Positions 29,499-41,344 of a stretch of DNA of 64,000 nucleotides are shown here, piece after piece. A model generated the notes under the pieces. The model did not search any database and had not been told where the DNA came from. It was given only the letters and a program-made list of their open reading frames with translations. The translations under genes and the position numbers were made by a program. The stretch comes from JAGNDO01 sp963704975 (GTDB taxonomy: Bacteria > Chloroflexota > Anaerolineae > Caldilineales > Caldilineaceae), in the NCBI GenBank assembly GCA_963704975.1, contig CAVPIK010000006.1, positions 186,001 to 250,000 on the forward strand, in the 5' to 3' direction. Position 1 is the stretch's first letter, and each line of letters opens with the position of its first letter.

Positions 29499-32078
29499 AT
29501 GACCCTCCTCTACCTCTCCACCGCCTATCTGATCGGCATCGCCCTGGGCCAGTGGGCCTGGCAGACGGGGCTGATCGGCTGCCATCTGCCCGCCTGGCTG
29601 TGGCTGCCCCTGTTGGGGATGCTGCCCCTTGCCCCCCTGGCCGACCGGCTGCCTCTCTCCCGGCACGCCCCAAAGCTGCGCTGGCCCATGAGCGCAGGCT
29701 TTCGTCCGCCCCGCCGGGGACTTTCGCCGGGGATGCGAGTGGCCCTGCTCGTCTGTTTGCTGGCCGGGGTGGCTCGCTATGCGATCTCACCCCACGGCCC
29801 CCTGCATCACCAGCCAAGACCTGGCCTTTTACAACGAACCGGCCCAGTCCGGCTTTGCCCCCACGGGCGAAAACGTCACCGTCACCGGCATCATCAACAG
29901 CTATCCCCTGCGCCAGGACACCCGGCAGCGGCTGGACGTGCGGGTGGATTCCCTCAAGATCGACGGCACCGAACGCCCGGTCCACGGCCAACTGCGGCTG
30001 ACCACGGGCATGGCCACCCAGGTGGTCTACGGCCAGCCCGTGCGCATCACCGGCATCCTCTCCGACCCGCCCCAGTTCGAGGATTTCGACTATCGGGCCT
30101 ATCTGGCCCGCAAGGGCGTGCAAAGCCTGATGCAGCGTCCCCGCATCACCCCCCTGGACGACGCCAAACCAGGGCAGCCGCCTCAAACGCACCCTCTACG
30201 CCCTGCGCGCCCGCTCGGAAAGCCATCCTCAACCGGCTGCTGCCCGAACCCTACGCCGCCCTGGCCAACGGCATGTTGCTGGGCATCGAGTCCGGCATCC
30301 CCGACGACCTGTACGACCAGTTCAACCTCACCGGCACCTCCCATGTGATCGTGATTTCGGGGTCCAATGTGGCCCTGGTGGCCGGGGTGCTCATGGCCAT
30401 CTTCCAACGCGTCCTGGGCCGGAAGCGCTCGATTCTGCCCACCCTGGCCGGCATCGGCCTCTACGCCCTCCTCGTCGGCGGAGACGCGGCGGTGTTGCGG
30501 GCGGCACTCATGGGCGGTCTCTTTGTGTGGGCCACGGCCATCAACCGGCCCAGCACGGCCCTGGTCAGCCTGGGCGCGGCCTGCTGGGCCATGACCGTGG
30601 TCAACCCCCTCATGCTGTGGGATGTGGGCTTTCAACTGAGCAGCGCGGCCACGGCGGGCCTGATCCTCTTCACGCCGGGGCTGACCCAGGCCCTGGGCCG
30701 CTGGCTGCCCGGCTTCTCCGGCGGCTTCCTGACCAGCGGCTTTTTGGCCCAAAGCGGCGTGGCGTCCGCAGCCAAAGGCGTGCTGCAAGGGCTGCTCCAA
30801 GACGGGCTGATCGTCACCCTGGCCGCCAATATCACCACCCTGCCCCTGGTCGTCTTCTACTTTGGCCGCCTCAGCCTGATCAGCCTGCTCACGAACATCC
30901 TGATCCTGCCCGTCCAGCCCCTGATAATGTTTGGCGGCCTGGGCGGTCTGGCCTTGGGGCTGATTGGGCTGACCCTCCCTGCCCAAATCGTGTTGTGGCT
31001 GCCCTGGCTCAGCCTGGCCTGGACGGTGACCATGGTGCAATGGAGCGCATCTCTGCCGGGAGCCAGTTTGGAGATCCTGCGCTATGGACCGGGCGCGCTG
31101 ATCCTCACCTACGCCGCCCTCTTTGGCTGGGCTTGGCGCAGGCGGCTGGTTGGGGTGGCGGTTTTTTTGAAAAAAGCGAGCGGAATTCTGCGGTGGCCCA
31201 ATTTGGGGGGCGCCATAGCCGGTCCCACAGGGGTGGGGCTGGTCGGGGCCGCCGCCCTCCTGCTCTGGATAGGGGCACTGGCGCAACCCGACGGCGCGCT
31301 CCACGTCTATTTTCTCGACGTCGGCCAGGGGGACGGCATCCTGATCCAAACCCCATCAGGCCGCCAAGTGCTGGTGGATGGCGGTCTCAGCCCCCAGGTG
31401 CTCTACAGCGAGCTGGGCGCGGTCATGCCCTTCTGGGACCGCAGCCTGGATCTGGTCATCGCCTCCCACCCGGACGGCGACCACATCGGCGCACAGGAGA
31501 CGCTGCCCCAACGTTTCACCATTGCCCAAGCCGTGGATTCCATCCCCGCCCAGGCCAGCGAGGACGGCGAAGCGTGGCGCACGGCCATGCGCGAGGCCGG
31601 GGTGCCGGTGGATTTACAGTCTGCCGGGGGCTGGATCGATCTTGGGGATGGGGTGGCGCTGTGGGTGGTGTGGCCATCGGCCCAAGGGGTGAGTGGCGAA
31701 GGAAGCGACAACGAGAATTCGCTCGTGCTGCGTCTGGTCTACGGGGAGTTCAGCGTGTTGCTGACCGGGGATGCGGGCATCCCCGCGGAGACGGCTATGT
31801 TGGCCGGAGATCTGCCTGTGGCGGCCACCCTCCTCAAGGCGGGGCACCACGGCAGCCGCTACAGCACGGGGGAGGCCTTTGTCCAAGCCGTCAATCCCGC
31901 CGTGGCCATCATCCAGGTGGGCGAAAACCGCTACGGCCACCCCACGGATGAAACCCTGACCCGGCTGGATGGTCGGCTGATCTTGCGCAATGACCGCCAC
32001 GGGCGCATCCATGTGCGCACAGACGGCAGACAGATGTGGGTGAGCACGGAACGAGGAGATGTGCCAACCGGGGAGTGA
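29499..32078 (+). CDS. comEC: ComEC/Rec2 DNA-uptake channel
   Basis: About 860 aa. N-terminal spans and an OB-like DUF4131 region (ENVTVTGIINSYPLRQDT), then the Competence domain with about ten spans (SGSNVALVAGV, WDVGFQLSSAAT). A C-terminal metallo-beta-lactamase-fold nuclease has FLDVGQGDG, SHPDGDHIG, LTGD and KAGHHGSRYST. It forms the inner-membrane channel for transforming DNA. Extra bases near 29812 (C5 for C4), 30178 (GGG) and 30218 (AAA) break the frame; each can be undone to give the family sequence. The start MTLLYL at 29499 lacks a clear ribosome site. Convergent with the histidine kinase, 26 bases away. Confidence 0.9.
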   Translation: MTLLYLSTAYLIGIALGQWAWQTGLIGCHLPAWLWLPLLGMLPLAPLADRLPLSRHAPKLRWPMSAGFRPPRRGLSPGMRVALLVCLLAGVARYAISPHGPLHHQPRPGLLQRTGPVRLCPHGRKRHRHRHHQQLSPAPGHPAAAGRAGGFPQDRRHRTPGPRPTAADHGHGHPGGLRPARAHHRHPLRPAPVRGFRLSGLSGPQGRAKPDAASPHHPPGRRQTRAAASNAPSTPCAPARKAILNRLLPEPYAALANGMLLGIESGIPDDLYDQFNLTGTSHVIVISGSNVALVAGVLMAIFQRVLGRKRSILPTLAGIGLYALLVGGDAAVLRAALMGGLFVWATAINRPSTALVSLGAACWAMTVVNPLMLWDVGFQLSSAATAGLILFTPGLTQALGRWLPGFSGGFLTSGFLAQSGVASAAKGVLQGLLQDGLIVTLAANITTLPLVVFYFGRLSLISLLTNILILPVQPLIMFGGLGGLALGLIGLTLPAQIVLWLPWLSLAWTVTMVQWSASLPGASLEILRYGPGALILTYAALFGWAWRRRLVGVAVFLKKASGILRWPNLGGAIAGPTGVGLVGAAALLLWIGALAQPDGALHVYFLDVGQGDGILIQTPSGRQVLVDGGLSPQVLYSELGAVMPFWDRSLDLVIASHPDGDHIGAQETLPQRFTIAQAVDSIPAQASEDGEAWRTAMREAGVPVDLQSAGGWIDLGDGVALWVVWPSAQGVSGEGSDNENSLVLRLVYGEFSVLLTGDAGIPAETAMLAGDLPVAATLLKAGHHGSRYSTGEAFVQAVNPAVAIIQVGENRYGHPTDETLTRLDGRLILRNDRHGRIHVRTDGRQMWVSTERGDVPTGE

Positions 32079-32103
32079 GACAGCGGGGTGGCGACAGCCG
32101 AGG

Positions 32104-34657
32104 CTATTTTGCCCGCAAGCGCGCGTAAGTTTCCGCAGTGGGCAAGACAAACCGGAAGATCGATCCAACCCCTTCTTGGCTCTCGGCCCAAATAAAGCCT
32201 TGATGGGAGACCACAATCTCCTTGACGATGGAAAGCCCCAGCCCCATACCGCCAAACTGCCGGGTGCTGGACCCATCCACCTGGAAGAAGCGATCCCAAA
32301 TGTGCTCGATTTTGCTCGCCGGAATCCCCACGCCTTGATCTCTCACGGAAATCTCGACCGCCTGCAAGGGGACCAGATCGGCCAGGCCGATATCAAAGCG
32401 ATGATAGCAGGGCTCGATCTCGATGGCGATCTCCCCGCCGTCCGGGCTAAACTTGATGGCATTGCCCACTAGATTATCAAAGACCTGCCCCAAGCGAGTG
32501 CGAGTCCCCATCACAACTGGGATTTCACCCTTGACCCGCAACTCAAACCGATGGCGCGGCTGAACTGCCCCATCGTTGCCGATCTCCTCCTTGCGAGCGG
32601 CCAACTCTGCCATGCGCAAGCTCTTTGCGGCCAGTTCCGCCACATCCGTCGGGGTCAGCACCATCTGTTCGGCCAAAGCCTGTTGCATGCTGATGATGTC
32701 ATTTACCATGCGCACGGTAAAAACGGTACGGTCAAAGGCAATATCCAGGGCCTCCCTCTGTTCCATAGTCACCTCGCCCAACAATCCCTCGCGCAGGAGT
32801 TCCACGTAACCCTGGACCAGGGTCAACGGCGTGCGCAGTTCGTGGGAGATGTTCTGGACAAACTCCTCTTTTAGTTTGTCCAGTTCTCGCAGTTCATCGT
32901 TGGCCGCCTGCAACTCATCCGCCCGCTTGCGCAGATCCTCGATCAGGCGGATGTTTTGCAAGGCCACACCGATCTGGTTGGCCAGGGTGGTCAACAGATT
33001 CACATCCGGCAGAGGGTAGAAATCGTCCGGGTCGCGTTTGCCGAAGAGCCAGGCACCCAGAGTCTCTTCCCCCAGCTTGACGGGTAGAGCCAGACGCACC
33101 CAGTCGTATTGTCCCGGTGGGGTTAACTCCGGTGAGCGATATGTGCCCGCTCCCGCCAGGAGTTGCTCGGCATCCGCCCAGCGCTGGGGCAGACGCGCTA
33201 CATCAATGGCAGACGCATAGAGGGTCTTTGCCGTGCGATCCTCCAGAGTCACCAAGGCAGATTGACGGATCAGCAAAGCCGGAGACATGTCATTGACCAG
33301 CAGGGTGGTCAACGCATCCTGGTTGAGTGATTTGGGGATGGCATTGGCAAAGACGGTGACGATATGTTCTGGATCGTGGGTCGTGCCATAGGCCAACAGA
33401 CGCGCCTTGCGCAAGTAGGGTTGCTGAAAATAGTAGGCCAACATGATGCCAAAGATGGAGACAACCAGGGAGAAAGTGAGCATGCTCATTGTCGAAACCA
33501 AATAGCTTGACCGGCGATCAGAAAGATCACGACAAAACCGGTGAGAAAGATGACCAAATAGCTATAAACCGCCAGGATTCGGCTGACCCGAAACTCCAGA
33601 TTGCCCAAACTGCGCTTGTAGAGGGCGTAGATGTAGAAGAAGGGCTGGGCAGGCAGGGTGGCAGAGATCAATGCAGTGGTCAATTCGCCGGGTGTGGCGA
33701 ATGAAAACAAGTTGGGCACCACCCACAACAACAGACTGGGGCCAAAGGCAATCCCAACACCAGCTCAACATCAACCGGGCCGACGAGCGGCTGGGTTGAT
33801 CGAATTTGCGAGCCAAAAGCTTGATAGATCAGCAGGCCAGTACTACCAATAATCGCCAAAAACGAGATGAAAGAGAGGCAATGCCACCTCGAATATATCC
33901 CAAAGAAGTTAGACCAAGGCAAGACGTGCAAACCCATAGGCACCCGCTACAACTGCATTGCGCACCCGCTGAGACAAAAGAGGAGATGGAATAAGAAGAT
34001 GCAAATGCAAAAACACAGGCATCAGTATCTAACGCCAGAGATCGTGGCCAATTCGACAGTGCCAAGTACCCGATAGGCCGAGAGCGTCCCAGCCGTCAAC
34101 CAAAGTGTCAAAAGATAGTACAGACTGACCAAAAGCCGCCAACGAATGTCATGGGGATAGAGCAATAGCAAAACAATCGTACCTGCCAGCCAAAACGGAA
34201 GCACAAGAATCAACCCCAAAGAGTCGATACAGACGATCGTAGAGGCTGGGATAGGGCAGACGCCATTGTAGACTGCGTAGATTCCCCAGCATGGTCATAG
34301 ATAATTTTGACCACATCACCGGGGGCTAACTTCAGACAACAAATTCCAGTTAAATCTGATGCAGAGTACATGGCGACGTCTACACCATTGATGTTCAATC
34401 AAATGGTCACCTGGCACAGGCAGAACACCACCCACATAACAGGTTTTCACATCTCTTGCACAGGTGGACTCAAACGACAAGATCTCGCCATTGCCCGCTG
34501 AATGTGATACCCAAATAGGTTACTTGGAGGGCAAAATAGAACATAAAAAACAGCACCATACCCAAGAACGACCGCCGCCAAGAGCGCCGTCCCTAGACCG
34601 CTTCGTTGCAGTCGCTGAATCGCTCTCTCGGATGGTACTCGAAGTTCCCATAGTCAT
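32104..34657 (-). CDS. ComP-like sensor histidine kinase: TM-PDZ-like-multi-TM-GAF-HisKA-HATPase
   Basis: About 850 aa if read through roughly ten single-base shifts, nearly all between 33490 and 34640. Reading the best frames gives: one span (LGTALLAAVVLGYGAV), a PDZ-like extracytoplasmic domain (PGDHLI, INGVDV, LAPGDVVKIIYD), then about seven spans (including LMPVFLHLHLLIPSPLL). The intact part follows: a GAF-like domain (33300-32950), a coiled coil, HisKA with the phospho-His block NISHELRTPLTLVQGYVELL, and HATPase N/G boxes (DNLVGNAIKFS, DQGVGIP, GMGLGLSIVKEIV). B. subtilis ComP also has a PDZ-like insert after its first span, but uses HisKA_3. ATG at 34657 overlaps the synthase stop as ATGA. 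The dense shifts could mean decay. Confidence 0.72.
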
Positions 34658-35612
34658 AGCTCCTGAAGTTCCGAGCGGCAGGGGAACCCCGATCGTGCGC
34701 AACAATTCGGCCAAGGGGCGCATTTGCAGATGGTACAGCGCAAGAATCGCTGAAGGATTAGGCAATTCAGACTCATTCAGACAAGTCCATGCTTTCCTGA
34801 TAAGCGCTGAATGATTTGATAGAGACAATAGCTGACCGCACCGCAGTCGATCAATAGTCTGTTGCGCCGTCGCCAAGGTGCCGGGACTTTCCAGATGATC
34901 CAACAGAGTCCAAAAACTGGGCCTGTGCTGGATGATCGGCTGTCTTGGCATAGAGGATGGCCAGATTATTGTCCTGTCGCTGCCAATCAGGTTTGGCCGG
35001 TGACTGAAAGGCATCATCCAGATCATCCATGATCTGGATGATCTCGCCAAACCGCACGCCCAGACTCACGGATGGCATGGCGCGCCGTCTCGGACACGCC
35101 GCCCAGAATGGCCCCTGATTCCAACGCAGCGGCATAAAAGGGCGTACTCTTGGCCGACACCAATTGCCAATAGCCTGCCTCGCCGACGATTGGCTGCATG
35201 TCCAATTCCTGACCGGCTGCCGTGGCCAGGGCCATCTCTTGCAGACAGGTGCTGACTTGGTGACGGCGTTCCAGCAGTTGTATCCAAAGCCATCCACAGC
35301 CAGTGGGCGGCGGCCTGCAGAGCCAGCGCCAGATTGGCCGCTCGGCCCACCCCCATGCTGACGTGCTTGCCCCGGGGATCGTCGTCCAGAATATCATCCA
35401 CCAGCATGATGCTGATTTGGATACAAGCCAGGGCGACCGCCACAGGCAACGCAGCCGATGTCTCCAGCCCAGCTGCCTCCAAGACATATAGGGGCAAGGC
35501 CCAATCCGTGCGCAAGGGCGTGTCAGTTGGCAGGAATGATCTCCAGAACTTCGGGCCATGCCGCAAGCCCCGGAATCGTTTTCAAATGATTGTGAATGTC
35601 TCGATTATTCAT
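34654..35612 (-). CDS. ComQ-like isoprenyl diphosphate synthase family protein
   Basis: About 319 aa over three to five one-base shifts (near 35525, 35290, 35060, 34905, 34680). The start MNNRDIHNHLK at 35612 has AAGGTGA upstream. The first Asp-rich motif DDILDDD is at about 71-77, followed by GKHVSMGVGRAANLALAL. KSTPFYAAALESGAILGG and the second motif QIMDDLDDA near 200 complete the trans-prenyltransferase fold. These residues chelate Mg2+-diphosphate. In Bacillus ComQ, a member of this fold prenylates the ComX tryptophan and processes the precursor. The reading frame that ends RSELQEL-TGA overlaps the kinase ATG. It could instead be a housekeeping polyprenyl synthase, but the linkage to a Trp-ended peptide and kinase argues otherwise. 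Confidence 0.72.
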
Positions 35613-35663
35613 GATCGAGTCACCTTGGCGAGAATAGATGTGTTGATTCTATCACAATAAAGA

Positions 35664-35696
35664 ACGAGGACGAGTGATCAATCACACGTCCTCGTC
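35664..35696 (-). terminator. Hairpin between peptide and synthase genes (attenuating terminator)
   Basis: 15-base arms ACGAGGACGAGTGAT and ATCACACGTCCTCGT pair with one mismatch around a two-base loop. On the minus strand TTCTTTATT follows. Partial termination here would make the peptide mRNA more abundant than the synthase-kinase part. Confidence 0.7.
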
Positions 35697-35744
35697 TGAT
35701 TCATTATAGATTCTGCCACTAGAATCGATGGTATAGGATCTAGG

Positions 35745-35924
35745 TTAATACCATATATCCCAGCCACTCCAAGACCCCTGCCCGCCGCCATCAGTGCCCT
35801 CAAACTTGATCTGCTCAGGCGTCGCCTGCTTGGTGACCTGGCGCAACATCTGAACCAGTTCCGTGTCCTCTTGCTTCGACTGCATCAGCTTGTTGAACTC
35901 TTCGATAGTCATCTTGCGTTCCAT
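35745..35924 (-). CDS. ComX-like 59-aa pheromone precursor candidate
   Basis: 59 aa from the ATG at 35924, which has AAAGGAG 7-8 bases upstream. The first 40 residues are a charged amphipathic leader (MTIEEFNKLMQSKQED..., TELVQMLRQV). A Gly-rich hinge (TDGGGQG) follows, then the Trp-rich end SWSGWDIWY with Trp at 52, 55 and 58. Bacillus ComX precursors are 52-73 aa, with a variable leader and a Trp near the C terminus that ComQ isoprenylates. There is no signal peptide, as in ComX. Downstream are a hairpin, the synthase and the membrane kinase. A Nif11-like RiPP leader is an alternative, but no cyclase or peptidase-transporter is present. Confidence 0.68.
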   Translation of the reverse strand: MERKMTIEEFNKLMQSKQEDTELVQMLRQVTKQATPEQIKFEGTDGGGQGSWSGWDIWY

Positions 35925-36136
35925 GATATTTCTCCTTTTGAAGAATCGTAGAAAAGTAGAAGTAGTTTGGGAGACTACGGCCAATGTCCTGTGTTGATAG
36001 CTTCTTTAGTAACGACGCAAGCCACAGTTTACACCAAATTACGTCACAAATTGACTGGTACTTTTTGCTTACTCTCTTCCAAAAACAGTACGTATATTTC
36101 CTCGACGTATCTCTGATCCCCGCGGTCCAGAAACGC

Positions 36137-38773
36137 TCAACTCCGCGCCAACTGTTGCAATTCGTACAGCCGGTTCAGGGCTTCCAGGGGCGTCAGCGCG
36201 TTGACATCCAGACTGCGCAACGCTTCCACCGAGGGGTGCAGTTCGGCGAAGAGACCCACCTGGACCGCGGCCACCCGCTTGCCCTTCAGTTCCAATTCCC
36301 GGTCCAACATGCGCTTGGGCCCGGCGGCCCCGCTCAGTTCCAGATCGGTCAGGATCTCCTCGGCCCGGTGCACCACGGGGAGGGGGAGACCGGCCATGCG
36401 CCCCACGTGCACGCCATAGGAGCGGTCCGCCTTGCCGGGGATGATGCGGCGCAGGAAGACCACGTCCTCGCCGCTGTCGTCCACGGCCACGTTGTAGTTG
36501 ACCACGTGGGGCAGCCGCTCGGCCAGGTCGGTGAGTTCGTGATAGTGGGTGGCGAAGAGGGTCTTGGCCCGCAGAGACGGGTGATTGTGGATATACTCGA
36601 TCACCGCCCAGGCGATGGCCAGGCCGTCGTAGGTGCTGGTGCCCCGGCCAATTTCGTCCAAGATGAGCAGACTGCGCCGGGTGGCGTGGTTGAGGATGTT
36701 GGCGGTCTCGATCATCTCCACCATGAAGGTGGACTGGCCCCGGTGGATCTCGTCGCTGGCCCCGATGCGGGTGAAGATGCGGTCCACCACGCCGATCTGG
36801 GCCGACTCGGCGGGCACGAAGCTGCCGATCTGGGCCATGAGGGTGATCAGGGCGGTCTGGCGCAGATAGGTGGACTTGCCCGCCATGTTGGGGCCGGTGA
36901 GGATCTGCACGGCGGTGTCGGGGAGCAGGCTGATGTCGTTGGGCACAAACAGCTCGCCGTCCAGGCTCAGCTCCACCACGGGATGGCGACCGGCGTGGAT
37001 GACGATGGCCGGGCCCTCGTCCACCGTGGGCCGCACATAGCGGCGGCGCAGGGCGATTTCGGCCAGGGCCACGTAGACATCCAACTGGGCCAGCCCCCCG
37101 GCCAGGCGCAGCAGATGGCCGACGGCCTCCGCCACCTGGGCGCACACGTTGCGGAAGAGCTGCTGCTCGATCTCCAGCCGCCGCTCGTCCGCGTTCAAAA
37201 TCAGGCTCTCATACTCCTTCAGCTCCGGGGTGATGTAGCGCTCGGCGTTGGTCAGGGTCTGCTTGCGGATATAGTCGTCGGGCACCTTGTCGCCGTGGGT
37301 GTGGGTGATCTCGATGTAGTAGCCGAAGACCTTGTTGTAGCCCACCTTCAGGCTTTTGATGTCCAGCCGCTCCCGCTCCACCTTCTCCAAATTGGCCACC
37401 CACTCCTTGGCGTGGCGGCTTTTGTGGATGATCTCGTCCAACTCCGGGCTGAAACCAACCCGGATCAGGCCGATGTTGGAGAGGGTGGCCGGCGGCTCGT
37501 CGGCGATGGCGGCGGCCAGCAGGGCTTGGATGTCGTCGATTTCGGGCAAGGCGTCCAGCAGATCCGCCACCACCTGGCTGGGGACCGATGGCCCCACGGG
37601 CAGATTGGCCAGCAAGCCCCGCAGATCCGGCACCCGCTCCAACACATCCCGGATGCCCACCAGATCCCGGGGCAGGGCCACGCCTTGGATCACCCGGTTG
37701 GTCCAGCGCTCCACATCCCCCAGGCCGCGCAGGTTGTCCCGCAGTTGGTTGCGCAGCAGGGTCTGCTCGAAGAAGGCGTGGACCGTGTCCAGCCGCCGGT
37801 TGATGGCGGCCACGTCCAGCAGGGGTTGACCCAGCCAGCGGCGCAACAGCCGCCCGCCCATGGGGGTCATGGTGGCGTCCAGCACCTCAAGCAGACTGCC
37901 CTGGGTCTTGCCGCCGCGGATGGTCTCGGTCAGTTCCAGGTTGCGCCGGGTGGACTCGTCCAGGGTCATAAACTGGCCGATTTCGTAGGCGTGGAGCCGG
38001 GAAAGCTGGGCCAGGGCCGCGGGCTGCATCTCCCGCAAATAGGCCAGAATCGCCGCCGCGGCCCGCACGGCCTCTCGGCGATTTTGCAGGCCGAAGCCGT
38101 CCAAACTGGTGACTTTGAGATGGCGTTTGAGCCGCTCGTCCGCGGTGTCCGCGGCCACTTGCCACGCCTCGACGGAGGAAATTTGGGGGTCCAAGTTGTC
38201 GATCAGCGGCCCCAGGCCGGTCTGATCCACGGACCAGTCGGCCAGGATCAGCTCGCTGGGGCCGAGACGGCCCAACTCCTCGCCCACCCGCCGCTCCACC
38301 TCGGCCGCGGACGTCGCCGCCGATCTCCGTGGCGGCGAACTCGCTGGTGGTGATGTCGCAGAAGGCGATGCCGGCCCGGTCGCCCCGGGCGTTGAAGGTG
38401 ACGGCGACCAGATAGTTGTTGCGCTTGGCGTCCAGCAGATTCGGCTCGGTGATGGTGCCCTTGGTGATCACCTGGCGCACTTCCCGGTCCACCAGGCCAT
38501 TGCCCGGCTCGCTCACCTGCTCGGCCAGGGCCACTTTGTAGCCCGCCTCGATCAGCATGGCCAGATAGCCGTCCACGCTGTGATAGGGCACCCCGGCCAG
38601 GGGCACCCGCTGGTTGGCCCCCACGGGCCGACTGGTCAACACCACATCGCACACCTTGGCCACGATCTTGGCGTCTTCGTCAAAGGTCTCGTAAAAGTCG
38701 CCCAGGCGGAAAAAGAGGATGCAGTCGGGATACTGCCCCTTGATTTCCAGATATTGACGACGCATTGGGGTGG

Positions 38774-38777
<4 letters not shown>
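36137..38777 (-). CDS. mutS: DNA mismatch repair protein MutS
   Basis: About 880 aa. Mismatch-reading RLGDFYETF (F-x-E) near residue 22, connector, lever and clamp domains, then the ATPase: Walker A GPNMAGKST, signature DEIHRGQSTFMVEM, Walker B LLILDEIGRGTSTYDG and FATHYHELTD. A C-terminal QVGLF matches the QxxLF sliding-clamp motif. One extra C (GACGTCCGCGG near 38317) breaks the frame at the end of domain I. The start ATG at 38777 is where family similarity begins (MTTPMRRQYLEIKGQYPD). It is in frame with the preceding CHAT sequence, so the submitted sequence encodes an apparent CHAT-MutS fusion. Confidence 0.9.
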
Positions 38778-41166
<2,389 letters not shown>

Positions 41167-41217
41167 CGTGCCCCTCCCATGAAATCGCTACGCAGGTTCA
41201 TTGGGCGTCTCCGTGGT

Positions 41218-41273
41218 CGACCCGCTGCGGTTTCGATACGACCGGAAACTGCCCCGGTCTACTCAACCTACGC
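41218..41273. repeat. CGGTTTCGATACG-stem-CTACTCAACC element, copy 1
   Basis: Conserved left block CGACCCGCTGCGGTTTCGAT-ACG, stem ACCGG/CCGGT around an 8-base loop, conserved right block CTACTCAACCTACGC. Copy 2 is at 55328-55405 with a different but still pairing stem. It separates the C11 and CHAT genes. Confidence 0.75.
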
Positions 41274-41344
41274 TTGCCTCTGGCCACAACCAATCCCAAT
41301 GAGCCTCATCACTCATCACTCGTTACTCATTCCTCATCCCGTCC

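Noticed and set aside
34851..35297. Separate small genes inside the synthase region
   Set aside because: They are frame pieces of one polyprenyl synthase: the Asp-rich motifs and conserved helices occur in order when the frames are joined.
35745..35924. 59-aa Trp-rich ORF as a Nif11-type RiPP precursor
   Set aside because: Kept only as an alternative: the leader has no clear Nif11 pattern, no GG cleavage site in the usual place and no cyclase, radical SAM or C39 transporter is nearby.
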